Positions 44,699-53,758 of a stretch of 64,000 bases of DNA are shown piece by piece. Origin of the DNA: Rubrivivax sp. (lineage in GTDB: Bacteria; Pseudomonadota; Gammaproteobacteria; Burkholderiales; Burkholderiaceae_C); assembly GCA_016789955.1 (NCBI GenBank), contig JAEUPB010000030.1:1-64000 (forward strand), given 5' to 3'. Each line of letters starts with the position of its first letter. Position 1 is the first letter of the stretch. The notes under the pieces were generated by a model. That model searched no databases and was not told where the DNA came from. It saw only the letters and a program-made list of their open reading frames with translations. The translations under genes were made by a program, and so were the position numbers.

Positions 44699-45229
44699 AT
44701 GCTGATCGAGATCCTCCGCCACACGCCGCCGTGGGTCTGGGGCGTGCTCGCCGTGCTCCTCGGCCTGGGCGTGATGCAGCTGCGCCCGCGCGACGTGCCG
44801 GCCTGGCAGCCGGGGGTGCTGCCGCTGGTGCTGTTCGCACTGGGCCTGTCGACGCTGTGGCCGCTGCTTCATGCGCACGCCTGGAGCGCCCTGCCGTGGG
44901 TCGCGGGGCTGGCGCTGTCGGCCGGGTTCGGCTGGCGTCTCGGCGCACCGGCCGGCGCGCGCTGGAACGCCGCCTCGCAGCGGCTGCACCGGCCGGGCAG
45001 CGTGGTGCCGCTGGGGGTGATGCTCGCCGTGTTCCTGCTGAAGTACGCCGCCGGCGTGGGCACGGCGCTGGCACCCGAGGTGGCGCGGCAGCCAGCCGCA
45101 GTGGCGGCGCTCGCGTTGATGTCCGGCGTGCTCGGCGGCTGGTTCTCCGGGCGCGCCGCGGCACTGCTGGCGCTGGTGTGGCGCGAGCGCCGCCCGACAA
45201 TGCCGGCCCAGCATGCCCACCGCGCCTGA
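44699..45229 (+). CDS. Inner-membrane protein (DUF6622-like)
   Basis: The 176-residue protein has about five hydrophobic segments (VWGVLAVLLGLGVMQL; LPLVLFALGLSTLWPLL; VVPLGVMLAVFLLKYAAG; ALALMSGVLGGWFSGRAAALL). The start MLIEILRHTPPWVW is characteristic of a small uncharacterised family in betaproteobacteria. It overlaps the LytS-type kinase by 17 bases and is probably co-transcribed with that two-component pair. The function is unknown. Confidence 0.7.
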   Translation: MLIEILRHTPPWVWGVLAVLLGLGVMQLRPRDVPAWQPGVLPLVLFALGLSTLWPLLHAHAWSALPWVAGLALSAGFGWRLGAPAGARWNAASQRLHRPGSVVPLGVMLAVFLLKYAAGVGTALAPEVARQPAAVAALALMSGVLGGWFSGRAAALLALVWRERRPTMPAQHAHRA

Positions 45230-46337
45230 CATCGCCCCGCCGCACGGCGGCCACCACCTCGGGCGCAGCCTGGGCTTCATGGTGGTGCTGTGCCTGCTGA
45301 TCGCGCTGCTGCTGACCGCGATGGACGGTGGGCGGCTGCACATCAAGTTCGTCTACTCGCTGTCGATCGGCCTGTGCTGCTGGGGCCTGACCGATGGGCT
45401 GCGCCGGGCGCTGCAGACGGGAGTGCGCCGGCGCCGTGCGGCACTCGGCCTCGATGGCCTGCCGCCCTACCGCATCGGCTGGGCGGCGATGGCGCCGCTG
45501 ATGCTGATGGCCGTGCTGGTCGGCCCGCCGCTGGGGCTGGCGATCGGCGATGCGCTGACCGGCTTCCGCAGCACCAGCCTGCTGAACTGGGAGGCGACCT
45601 CGACGCGCGTGACCTTCGCGCTGGCGCTGATCGGCTCGCTGGCGGCGTGGTTCGCGATGACGCTGATCGAGCGGCTCGCGGTGTCTCGCGCCGATGCCGA
45701 GGCCGCGCGGCGCCTCGCGGCGGAGAACCAGCTGAAGCTGCTGCAGGCGCAACTCGAGCCGCACATGCTGTTCAACACGCTGGCCAACCTGCGCGTGCTG
45801 ATCGGCCTGGACCCGGCGCAGGCGCAGGCCATGCTCGACCGGCTGATCGCCTTCCTGCGCGCCACGCTGGCGGCCTCGCGGCAGCCGCAGCACGCGCTGG
45901 CCACCGAGTTCGACCGCATCGCCGACTACCTGGCGCTGATGAGCCTGCGCATGGGCCCGCGGCTGACGGTGCAGCTCGAGCTGCCCGAGGATCTGCGCCG
46001 CACGGCCACGCCCACGCTGCTGCTGCAACCGCTGGTGGAGAACAGCATCCGCCACGGCCTGGAGCCCAAGGTCGGCGCCGGGCGGCTGGAGGTGCGCGCC
46101 GAGCGCGACGGCGACGCGTTGGTGCTCCTGGTGCGCGACAGCGGCGTCGGGCTGGTGCAGAGCAGCAGCGCCGCGCCACCCCCCACAGCGGGCAGCGGCT
46201 TCGGCCTCGAACAGGTGCGCGCGCGGCTGGCCACGCTGTACGGCGCGCGCGCATCGCTCACGCTCACGGCCGCCGAGGGCGGCGGCACCGAAGCCCGCAT
46301 CCGCATGCCCTGCACCGCGCTCGACACGCCGACATGA
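45213..46337 (+). CDS. LytS/YehU-type sensor histidine kinase
   Basis: The 374-residue protein has four membrane segments within the first 165 residues, then a His_kinase domain (ENQLKLLQAQLEPHMLFNTLANLRVLIGLD, with the phosphorylated His in EPHMLFNTL) and a HATPase (LVENSIRHGLEPKVGAG, GSGFGLEQVRARL). The stop overlaps the start of the LytTR regulator by four bases, so they form a coupled pair. Confidence 0.92.
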   Translation: MPTAPDIAPPHGGHHLGRSLGFMVVLCLLIALLLTAMDGGRLHIKFVYSLSIGLCCWGLTDGLRRALQTGVRRRRAALGLDGLPPYRIGWAAMAPLMLMAVLVGPPLGLAIGDALTGFRSTSLLNWEATSTRVTFALALIGSLAAWFAMTLIERLAVSRADAEAARRLAAENQLKLLQAQLEPHMLFNTLANLRVLIGLDPAQAQAMLDRLIAFLRATLAASRQPQHALATEFDRIADYLALMSLRMGPRLTVQLELPEDLRRTATPTLLLQPLVENSIRHGLEPKVGAGRLEVRAERDGDALVLLVRDSGVGLVQSSSAAPPPTAGSGFGLEQVRARLATLYGARASLTLTAAEGGGTEARIRMPCTALDTPT

Positions 46338-47161
46338 ACGCCACCTCGCCCCTGTCCGACCCCACCGCGTTGATCGCCGAGGACGAGCCGCTGCTCGCGC
46401 GTGGCCTGCAGGCCGAGCTGGCGCGGGTGTGGCCGGCGCTGCGCATCGCAGGCACCGCCGGCGACGGCGAGGAGGCCGTGCGGCAGGCGCTCGCGCTGCA
46501 GCCCACGGTGTGCTTCCTGGACATCCGCATGCCCGGCCAGAGCGGCCTCGACGCCGCGCGCGCGATCGTCGAGGACTGGCCGGCGGGGCCGGCGCTGCCG
46601 CTGATGGTCTTCGTGACCGCCTACGACCAGTACGCCCTCCAGGCCTACGACGTCCAGGCGGTGGACTATGTCGTCAAGCCCGTGACGCCCGACCGCCTGG
46701 CCGCCACCGTGCAGCGGCTGCAGCAGCGACTGCAGGCACCGCCAGCCGAGGCGCTGCAGCAGACGCTCGGGCAACTGCGCGCCTTGCTCGGCACCCCGGC
46801 GCCGCCGGCCACGGTGCCCCCCCCGCGTCTGGAGGTGATCCAGGCCCAGGTGGGCGCGGTGGTCCACTTCGTGCCCGTCGACGACGTGCTGTACTTCGAG
46901 GCGGCCGACAAGTACGTGCGCGTGGTCACCGCCGAACCCGGCCCGCGCGGCGAGCACCTGATCCGGCTCTCGCTGAAGGAGCTGATGCCGCAGCTGGACC
47001 CGCAGCGCTTCTGGCAGGTGCACCGCGGCACCGTCGTGCAGGCCCGCGCCATCCTCTCGGCGCGCCGCGAGGAGTCGGGAAAGGTGCTGCTGACGCTGCG
47101 CGGCCGGCCCGAGACGCTGGTGGCCAGCCGGCTGTACGCGCACCTGTTCAAGGGCTTGTGA
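46334..47161 (+). CDS. LytTR-family response regulator
   Basis: The 275-residue regulator has a receiver domain (ALIAEDEPLLARGLQAEL; Asp in CFLDIRMPGQSG; VKPVTPDRL for the Lys) and a LytTR DNA-binding domain at the C-terminus (VHFVPVDDVLYFEAADKYVRVVT, FWQVHRGTVVQARAIL). It is likely phosphorylated by the upstream kinase. The stop at 47161 is 100 bases before the aryl-polyene-type operon starts. Confidence 0.94.
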   Translation: MNATSPLSDPTALIAEDEPLLARGLQAELARVWPALRIAGTAGDGEEAVRQALALQPTVCFLDIRMPGQSGLDAARAIVEDWPAGPALPLMVFVTAYDQYALQAYDVQAVDYVVKPVTPDRLAATVQRLQQRLQAPPAEALQQTLGQLRALLGTPAPPATVPPPRLEVIQAQVGAVVHFVPVDDVLYFEAADKYVRVVTAEPGPRGEHLIRLSLKELMPQLDPQRFWQVHRGTVVQARAILSARREESGKVLLTLRGRPETLVASRLYAHLFKGL

Positions 47162-47261
47162 CGAGGCGCGACCCGCGCCGCCGACGGCGGCGGGCGGTCC
47201 GGCTCGCGCCGCTAGAATTCGCCCTTTTTCCCGGCGCAGAGGGCTCGGGAGGAGCGCACGA

Positions 47262-47573
47262 GTGACCCGAGACGAACCATCCGCGACCACGCAGGCACCC
47301 GAGGGGACCGACCTCGCGGCGCTGGAGCGCGAACTGGCCGCCGCGATGGTGTCGAGCCTGAACCTGGAGCTGGACGTGGCGCAGATCGACCCGACCGCCC
47401 AGCTCTACGGCGCCGAAGGCCTGGGGCTGGACTCGATCGACATCCTCGAGCTGGCGCTGGAGGTGTCGCAGCGCTACGGCTTCCAGCTGCGCTCCGACGA
47501 CGCCAACAACCACCAGATCTTCCGTTCGCTGCGCAGCCTGGCCGCCCACGTGGCGGCACACCGCACGCGCTGA
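47262..47573 (+). CDS. Acyl carrier protein of the aryl-polyene-type cluster
   Basis: The 103-residue ACP has the phosphopantetheine site in GLGLDSIDILEL (Ser58) and is followed by VSQRYGFQL. Its N-terminus is extended relative to AcpP. It begins a run of 13 genes, most with 4-base overlaps, that matches an aryl-polyene biosynthesis cluster. GTG 47262 is the start, with GGAGGAG close upstream. It would carry the growing polyene chain. Confidence 0.9.
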   Translation: MTRDEPSATTQAPEGTDLAALERELAAAMVSSLNLELDVAQIDPTAQLYGAEGLGLDSIDILELALEVSQRYGFQLRSDDANNHQIFRSLRSLAAHVAAHRTR

Positions 47574-47612
47574 GCGGGCTGCCGGCCCGCGGCTCGAGCC
47601 CGCCCGATCCCG

Positions 47613-48149
47613 ATGATCCCTGCCCGCTGGCGATGGCCGCTCGTCGCCGCGGGGCTCGCGGCGTGGGCGCTGGGCCTGCACTGGGCGATGCTGCAGGCCT
47701 CCTCCACCGCGTGGGTGCAGCGGCTGTGCGTGGCGCAGCACGCCGGCATCCACGCCCTGCTCGCATGGGTCTTCGGCAGCACGCTGCGGCCGGGCCGCAC
47801 GGCCCTGGTGACGCAGCTCGCCGACCGCGTGCACCGCACCGTGACACCGGCGATGCGCGGCTACACGCGCCGGCTCACCGCGGCGTGGTGCGGCTACTTC
47901 GTGGCGATGGCGGCGCTGTCGCTGGCGCTGTACGCGGGGGCCCCGTGGGCCTGGTGGTCGCTGTTCGGCAACGTGCTGACGCCGCTGTCGCTGGTGCTGT
48001 TCTTCGCCGGGGAGCATGCGCTGCGCTACCGCTGGCACCCCGAGTTCGAGCGGGCCTCGATCGCGCAGGCGCTGGCGGCGTGGCGCAGCGCGTCCTCGCG
48101 CCGGGGCAAGGCGGCGGGCGACGTGAGCGCGGAGACGCCCGGACCATGA
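47613..48149 (+). CDS. COG4648-type membrane protein of the polyene cluster
   Basis: The 178-residue protein has several hydrophobic segments (WPLVAAGLAAWALGLHWAML; GYFVAMAALSLALYAG; WSLFGNVLTPLSLVLFFAG). The sequence includes YRWHPEFERASIAQALAAWR near the end, typical of COG4648 (ApeG-like) proteins in aryl-polyene clusters. It is inner-membrane; its role in the pathway is not known. Stop overlaps the next start. Confidence 0.8.
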   Translation: MIPARWRWPLVAAGLAAWALGLHWAMLQASSTAWVQRLCVAQHAGIHALLAWVFGSTLRPGRTALVTQLADRVHRTVTPAMRGYTRRLTAAWCGYFVAMAALSLALYAGAPWAWWSLFGNVLTPLSLVLFFAGEHALRYRWHPEFERASIAQALAAWRSASSRRGKAAGDVSAETPGP

Positions 48150-49504
48150 CGACGATCCCGCTGCTCGGGCCTTTGCCGCTGGCGCGCACGGTCGCCTGGC
48201 ACGGCGGCCGGCCGATCAGTGCGGGCTCCCTCCAGGCTGACGCACAGGCGCTGGCCGCACGGCTGCCCGAGGGCCAGCCGGTGAACCTGTGCCAGGACCG
48301 CTACGCCTTCGCCGTGGGCCTGATGGCGGCGCTGCTGCGCGGGCAGGCCTGCCTGATGCCGCCGAATGCGCTGCCCGACACGCTGGAGCGGCTGCGGAGG
48401 CCCGACCGCGACACCTGCGCGCTGGTCGATCGCGAGGGCTGCGACGCCGGCACGCTGCCGCGGCTGGTGGTGGCACACGACCCCACGCTCGCCCCGGCCC
48501 TGCAGCAGCCCTCGATCGACGCCGACGCCGAGGCGCTGTTCCTGATGACCTCGGGCTCCACCGGCGACCCGCAACCGCACGCCAAACGATGGGGGCCGCT
48601 GCAGGTCAACATCGCCGGCGAGGCCGAGCGGATCGCGGCCCTGATGGGCTGGCCGTCGCTGCAGGGGCTGGCCCTCGTGGCCACCGTGCCGCCGCAGCAC
48701 AGCTACGGCCTCGAGTCGTCGGTGCTGCTGGCACTGCTGGGCGGCGCGGCCTTCGACACCGGGCGGCCGTTCTTCCCCGCCGACATCGCCGACGCGCTGG
48801 CGCGGCTGCCGCGGCCGCGCGCGCTGGTCACCACGCCGTTCCACCTGAAGACGCTGCTGCAGGCCGGCGTGCCCCTGCCACCCACCGACCTGGTGCTGTC
48901 GGCCACCGCGCCGCTGTCGCCGCAGCTCGCCGCGGCGGCCGAAGCCGCGCTGCAAGGCGCATTGATCGAGATCTACGGCTGCACCGAAGCCGGCCAGGTG
49001 GCCGCGCGGCGCACCACCGCCGGCGACCGCTGGACGACGCTGGGGGCTCTGAGGCTGCAGCCGATCGCCGGCGATGCCGACGGCCGCTGCACGGTGCACG
49101 GCGGCCACGTGCTCGAACCGACGGTGCTGGCCGACGTGCTCGAGCTCGACGACGCGCAGCACTTCCGGCTGCTGGGCCGCGCCAACGACCTGATCCACGT
49201 GGCCGGCAAGCGCAGCTCGCTGGCGCACCTGAACTACCACCTGAACCGCATCCCCGGCGTCGACGACGGGGCCTTCTGGCTGCCCGGCGCCGACGGTGAA
49301 CAGGTGGCGCGGCTGGTGGCCTTCGTCGTGGCGCCCACGCTGGGCGCGGCGCAGGTGATCGACGCGCTGCGGCCGCTGGTCGAAGCCCCGTTCCTGCCGC
49401 GGCGCGTGGTGCACGTCGACGCGCTGCCGCGCGAGGCCACCGGCAAGCTCACCACGCGGGCGCTGGAGACCTTTGCGCGCGGGCGGTTGGAGCCCCGCAC
49501 ATGA
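48146..49504 (+). CDS. AMP-dependent acyl-ACP/CoA synthetase (ApeH-like)
   Basis: The 452-residue adenylating enzyme has the AMP-binding P-loop TSGSTGDPQPHAK near residue 133, YGCTEAGQVA near residue 276 and a late GRANDLIHVAGKRSSL. It is shorter than typical acyl-CoA ligases and lacks the full N-terminal region, as in polyene clusters, where it activates an aryl carboxylic acid and loads the ACP. It overlaps the ApeI-like gene by four bases. Confidence 0.88.
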   Translation: MTTIPLLGPLPLARTVAWHGGRPISAGSLQADAQALAARLPEGQPVNLCQDRYAFAVGLMAALLRGQACLMPPNALPDTLERLRRPDRDTCALVDREGCDAGTLPRLVVAHDPTLAPALQQPSIDADAEALFLMTSGSTGDPQPHAKRWGPLQVNIAGEAERIAALMGWPSLQGLALVATVPPQHSYGLESSVLLALLGGAAFDTGRPFFPADIADALARLPRPRALVTTPFHLKTLLQAGVPLPPTDLVLSATAPLSPQLAAAAEAALQGALIEIYGCTEAGQVAARRTTAGDRWTTLGALRLQPIAGDADGRCTVHGGHVLEPTVLADVLELDDAQHFRLLGRANDLIHVAGKRSSLAHLNYHLNRIPGVDDGAFWLPGADGEQVARLVAFVVAPTLGAAQVIDALRPLVEAPFLPRRVVHVDALPREATGKLTTRALETFARGRLEPRT

Positions 49505-49824
49505 ACCGAGGCGTGCGGGTGGATCTCGTGGTGCCCGCCGACCACCCGGCCTTCGCCGGCCACTTCCCCGGCGCGCCGGTGCTGCCCGGCGTGGTGCTGC
49601 TGGCCGAGGCGATCGAGGCGCTGCGGGCGCGGCCCGAACTGCAACCCGCGTCCGCGGATGCCGACGCGCTGCTGCAGGTGGACCACGTGAAGTGGCTCGC
49701 CCCGGTGGGCCCAGGCGACCGGCTCGTGCTCGAACTCGCGGTGCGCGACGGTGGCGTGGACTTCGACGTGACGCGCGGGACCACGGCCGTGGCCCGCGGG
49801 CGGCTCTCGTGGCAGCCCCGTTGA
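49501..49824 (+). CDS. Hot-dog 3-hydroxyacyl-ACP dehydratase (ApeI/FabZ-like)
   Basis: The 107-residue protein has HFPGAPVLPGVVLLAEA with the FabZ-type His21-x-F-P-G active-site loop and a single hot-dog fold. It would dehydrate the beta-hydroxyacyl intermediate to give conjugated double bonds. It is shorter than FabZ (about 150), as expected for ApeI-type. A separate larger hot-dog protein is encoded at 57471. Confidence 0.85.
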   Translation: MNRGVRVDLVVPADHPAFAGHFPGAPVLPGVVLLAEAIEALRARPELQPASADADALLQVDHVKWLAPVGPGDRLVLELAVRDGGVDFDVTRGTTAVARGRLSWQPR

Positions 49825-50741
49825 ACGACGAGGCGGGCCCCGCCGCCGACTGGAGCACGCAGCGCGAGCGTGGCAGCCTGAAGCTGCTGCGGCTGATGGC
49901 CTGGATCGCCGTGACGCTGGGCCGTGGCGCGGCACGCCTTGTGCTACACCCGATCGCGCTGTACTTCGTGCTGTTCGCCCCCGGCGTGCGGCGCCGTTCG
50001 CGGCGCTACCTCGGCCGCGCGCTGGGCCGGCCGGCCGGCTGGCGCGACGTCTACCGCCACGTGCACACCTTCGCCGCGACGGTGCTCGACCGCGTCTACT
50101 TCGCCCGCGGGCAGATGGAGCGCTTCGAGGTGCGCGTGGACGGCGTCGAGCTGATGGAGCAGGCCACCGCGCGCGGCGACGGCGCGGTGCTGCTGGGCGC
50201 GCACCTGGGCAGCTTCGAGGCGCTGCACGCGGTGGGCGCCAGCCGCCCGGGGCTGCGCGTGGCGATGGTGATGTACCCCGACAATGCCACGATGATCCAG
50301 GGCGTGCTGCACGCCATCGCGCCCGAGGCGCACCTGGACGTGATCCCGATCGGGCGCGGCGGCTCCACCCTCGTGATCCGCGACTGGCTCGACCAGGGCG
50401 GCCTGGCCGGCATGCTGGGCGACCGCTACATGCCGCAGCACACGCGCCGCGACGGCGGCGTGGTGCAACTGCCCTTCCTCGGCACGCCGGCACCGTTCAC
50501 CGACGGGCCGCTGCGCGTGGCCATGCTGCTGCGCCGCCAGGTGATCTTCATGGCCGGCCTGTACCTCGGCGGGCGCCGCTACCACGTGCGCTTCGAACCG
50601 CTGGCAGACTTCCGCACCGGGCGCAGCGAAGCGGCACTGCAGCAGGCGCTGCAGGCCTATGCGGCACGGCTCGAGGCGCTGTGCCGAGAGGCCCCGTACA
50701 ACTGGTTCAACTTCCATGACTTCTGGCTCGAAGATGCGTGA
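49809..50741 (+). CDS. LpxL/HtrB-type acyltransferase of the polyene cluster
   Basis: The 310-residue protein has WSTQRERGSLKLLRLMAWIAV near the N-terminus. It resembles LpxL acyltransferases: GAVLLGAHLGSFEALHAVG (HxxxxE/D-type active site, about 118-136), RGGSTLVIRDWL, and MLGDRYMPQHTRRDG. It probably transfers the polyene acyl chain to a lipid acceptor. GTG 49809 is used; TTG 49821, overlapping the previous stop, is an equally good candidate. It overlaps the LolA-like gene by eight bases. Confidence 0.85.
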   Translation: MAAPLNDEAGPAADWSTQRERGSLKLLRLMAWIAVTLGRGAARLVLHPIALYFVLFAPGVRRRSRRYLGRALGRPAGWRDVYRHVHTFAATVLDRVYFARGQMERFEVRVDGVELMEQATARGDGAVLLGAHLGSFEALHAVGASRPGLRVAMVMYPDNATMIQGVLHAIAPEAHLDVIPIGRGGSTLVIRDWLDQGGLAGMLGDRYMPQHTRRDGGVVQLPFLGTPAPFTDGPLRVAMLLRRQVIFMAGLYLGGRRYHVRFEPLADFRTGRSEAALQQALQAYAARLEALCREAPYNWFNFHDFWLEDA

Positions 50742-51336
50742 GCACCGCCGCGGCGCCCATGCCCGCGCGCTGCTGCTCGTCGCGGCGCTGCTGGGCACGG
50801 CTGTTCCGGCGCTGGCGCTCGACCTGACGGAGCTGATGAAGCTGCTCGCGCAGCGCGGCAGCGGGGAGGCGCGCTACACCGAGCAGCGCTGGGTGGCGGG
50901 GCTCGAGCAGCCTCTGCGATCGACCGGCACGCTGTCGTTCCAGGCGCCCGACCGGCTGGCGCGCAGCACCGAGCAGCCGCGCGCCGAGACCTTCGTCGTC
51001 GAGGGCAACCGCGTGACGATGGAACGCGGCGGCCGCAAGCGCCAGATGATGCTGGACACCGTGCCCGAGCTGGCGGCGTTTGTCGCCGCGCTGCGCGGCA
51101 CGCTGACCGGCGACACGGCGTCGCTGCAGCAGTACTTCGAAGCCACCGTCGCCGGCACGGCCGCGCGCTGGTCGATCACCCTGAGGCCGCTGGAGCCGCA
51201 GCTCGCGCAGGTGCTGCGCCAGGTCAAGCTCGACGGCCAGCGCAACGAACTGCGTCAGCTCGAACTGCAACTCGCCGACGGCGACCGCTCGCGGATGGTG
51301 ATCGAGCCGCTCACGGCGCCCGCGAAGGCGCCGTGA
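50734..51336 (+). CDS. LolA-like outer-membrane carrier protein
   Basis: The 200-residue protein has a signal peptide (ALLLVAALLGTAVPALA). A beta-barrel-half fold follows (YTEQRWVAGLEQPLRSTGTLSFQAPDRLARST; GNRVTME; ITLRPLEPQLAQVL). It is typical of the LolA-like partner of aryl-polyene clusters (ApeL), which would shuttle the lipidated polyene across the periplasm. It overlaps the acyltransferase by eight bases and the MMPL exporter by four. Confidence 0.88.
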   Translation: MREHRRGAHARALLLVAALLGTAVPALALDLTELMKLLAQRGSGEARYTEQRWVAGLEQPLRSTGTLSFQAPDRLARSTEQPRAETFVVEGNRVTMERGGRKRQMMLDTVPELAAFVAALRGTLTGDTASLQQYFEATVAGTAARWSITLRPLEPQLAQVLRQVKLDGQRNELRQLELQLADGDRSRMVIEPLTAPAKAP

Positions 51337-53699
51337 GCGCAACGCGCCGCGCCTTGGTGCTGCTGGTCTGGCTGGCGGCGCTGGCGGGTGCGCTCTCCGT
51401 CGCGATGCGGGCCTCCTACACCGCCGACCTGTCGGCCTTCCTGCCGGCCGCGCCCGATGCGCAGCAGCGCGCGCTGATCCAGCAGCTGCAGTCGGGCGCG
51501 GCGTCGCGCACGCTGCTGGTGGCCATCGAGGGCGGCAGCGCAGCGGCGCGTGCGCAGGCTTCCATCGCGCTGGCCTCGTCGCTGCGCGCCGGACCTCTCT
51601 TCGAACAGGTGGCCAACGGCGACGATGCCGGCAACGCGGCGATGGCCGAGTGGGTGTTCGGCCACCGCTACCTGCTGAGCCCCGCGGTCACGCCGCAGCG
51701 CTACACCGAGGCCGGGCTGCGCGAGGCCCTCGACGACACGCTGTCCCTGCTGGGCACGCCGGCCGGCGCGCGGATCAAGCCGCTGCTGGCACGCGACCCC
51801 ACCGGGGAGGCGATGCGCATCGCCGAGGCCGCGCTCGGCGACCTGGCCGACGGCGGCCCGCGCCGCAGCGGCGGCGTGTGGACGAGCCGCGACGGCGCGC
51901 GCGCCCTGCTGGTGGCGCTGGTGCGCGCCGACGGCGCCGACCTCGATGCGCAGCAGGCCGCCATCGCCGCCGTGCAGCGCGCCCATGACGCGCAGCCCGG
52001 CCGCCCGCGCGAGCTTCAACTGCACATCGGCGGCGCCCCCACCTACGCGGTGGCCAGTCGCGCGCGGATCGAGGCCGAGGTGCGCTGGCTGTCGATCACC
52101 GGCACGGTGCTGATGGGCGTGCTGCTGGTGCTGGCCTTCGGCTCGCTGCCGGCGCTGGCCGTGGCCGCGCTGCCGGTGGCCAGTGGCGTGCTGGCGGGCA
52201 TCGCCGCGGTGGCGCTCGGCTTCGGCGCCGTGCACGGCCTGACGCTGGGCTTCGGCACCACGCTGATCGGCGAAGGCGTGGACTACGCGATCTACTACCT
52301 GATCCAGGCGCGCAGCGGCGGCTGGCGGGCGTGGCTGCGCAGCGGCTGGCCGACGGTGCGGCTCGGGCTGCTGACCTCGCTGTGCGGCTTCGCGGCGCTG
52401 GTGTTCTCGGGCTTCCCGGGGCTGGCGCAGCTCGGGTTGTTCTCGCTCGCCGGGCTGCTGGGCGCGGCGGCCACCACGCGCTGGGTGCTGCCGGTGCTGC
52501 GGCCCGAGGGCGCCGCCGGCTCGGGGCTGCGGCCACAGCTCGCCGCAGCCGCGCTGGTGCTGTTGCGGGCGATGCCGCGCTGGCGCGTGCCGCTGACGGC
52601 GCTGGGCCTCGGCGCGGTGGCGTTGATCGGCGCCCATCGGCAAGGGCTGTGGGGCGCGGAGCTGGCGTCGCTGAGCCCCGTTCGGCCCGAGCTGCTGGCC
52701 CGCGACGCGGCGTTCCGGCAGGACCTCGGCCGCGGCGACGCCCTGACGCTGGTGGTGGTGCCGGCGGCCGACGACGAGGCGGCACTCGCGGCGGCCGAGG
52801 CCCTCGGCGCGCGCATGGATCGGCTGGTTGCCGACGGCCGCATCGCCGGCTACGACAGCCCGGCGCGGCTGCTGCCCAGCCGGGCGACGCAGCGCGCGCG
52901 GCTGGACGCCCTGCCCGACGCCGGGACGCTGCAGGCGGCGCTGGCGCGCGCCACGGCCGGCGGCCCGCTGCCAGCGGCGCGCCTGCAGGCCTTCGTCGAC
53001 GACGTGCAGGCGGCGCGCCGCATGGCGCCGCTCGCGCCGGCCGAGCTGCGCACGTCGCCGCTGGGGCCGCTGCTGGCGGGGCTGCTCGTGGCGTCGCCCG
53101 AGGGTGGCGTATCGGCCCTGCTGCCGGTGCACGCGTCGCCGGGTGGTGTCGTCGATGCGCAGGCGATCCGCGCCGCCCTCGACGGCGTGCCGGGTGCGCG
53201 CTGGGTGGAGGTGGGGCCGGAGCTGTCGCGGCTGTACCGGCACTACCTGCGCGAGGCGCAGCTGCAGGCCGCGCTGGGCGCCGCGGCGGTGCTCGTGCTG
53301 CTGGCGCTGGCCTTGCGATCGGCGCGGCGGCTGGCGGCTGCGGCGCTGCCGCTGCTGGGCGCGGTGGCGATCACCGCGGCCGCGTTCGCCGCGCTGGGCG
53401 TGCCGCTGTCGATCCTGCACCTGGTCGGGCTGCTGCTGGTGGTGGCGGTGGGGTCGAACTACGTGTTGTTCTTCGACGGCCTGCACCGCGGCGAGGCGCC
53501 CGACGCCGACACGCTGGCCTCGCTGCTGCTGGCCAACGTGACGACGGTGCTGTCGTTCGGGCTGCTGGCGGCCTCGTCGATCCCGGCGCTGTCGTCGATC
53601 GGCCGCGTGGTGGCCCCCGGCGCACTGCTGGCATTGCTGATCGGCGCGGCCTGGGTGCCGCCGCTGGCGCGCCAGGCGACAAGCCCGCGCGGAGGCTGA
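51333..53699 (+). CDS. MMPL/RND-type exporter of the polyene cluster
   Basis: The 788-residue transporter has about 12 membrane segments and two large periplasmic loops. The repeated RND-type motifs are visible: FGTTLIGEGVDYAIYYLIQARS in the first half and VVAVGSNYVLFFDGLHRG in the second. It resembles the ApeM/MMPL exporter of aryl-polyene clusters. GTG 51333 overlaps the preceding stop. It would move the polyene lipid from the inner membrane toward the LolA-like carrier. Confidence 0.93.
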   Translation: MSATRRALVLLVWLAALAGALSVAMRASYTADLSAFLPAAPDAQQRALIQQLQSGAASRTLLVAIEGGSAAARAQASIALASSLRAGPLFEQVANGDDAGNAAMAEWVFGHRYLLSPAVTPQRYTEAGLREALDDTLSLLGTPAGARIKPLLARDPTGEAMRIAEAALGDLADGGPRRSGGVWTSRDGARALLVALVRADGADLDAQQAAIAAVQRAHDAQPGRPRELQLHIGGAPTYAVASRARIEAEVRWLSITGTVLMGVLLVLAFGSLPALAVAALPVASGVLAGIAAVALGFGAVHGLTLGFGTTLIGEGVDYAIYYLIQARSGGWRAWLRSGWPTVRLGLLTSLCGFAALVFSGFPGLAQLGLFSLAGLLGAAATTRWVLPVLRPEGAAGSGLRPQLAAAALVLLRAMPRWRVPLTALGLGAVALIGAHRQGLWGAELASLSPVRPELLARDAAFRQDLGRGDALTLVVVPAADDEAALAAAEALGARMDRLVADGRIAGYDSPARLLPSRATQRARLDALPDAGTLQAALARATAGGPLPAARLQAFVDDVQAARRMAPLAPAELRTSPLGPLLAGLLVASPEGGVSALLPVHASPGGVVDAQAIRAALDGVPGARWVEVGPELSRLYRHYLREAQLQAALGAAAVLVLLALALRSARRLAAAALPLLGAVAITAAAFAALGVPLSILHLVGLLLVVAVGSNYVLFFDGLHRGEAPDADTLASLLLANVTTVLSFGLLAASSIPALSSIGRVVAPGALLALLIGAAWVPPLARQATSPRGG

Positions 53700-53758
53700 G
53701 GCGCCGCCGGCCGCGTGGCAGGGTGCATGGGAGAATCGCCCGCAGTTCCAGCCTGCGC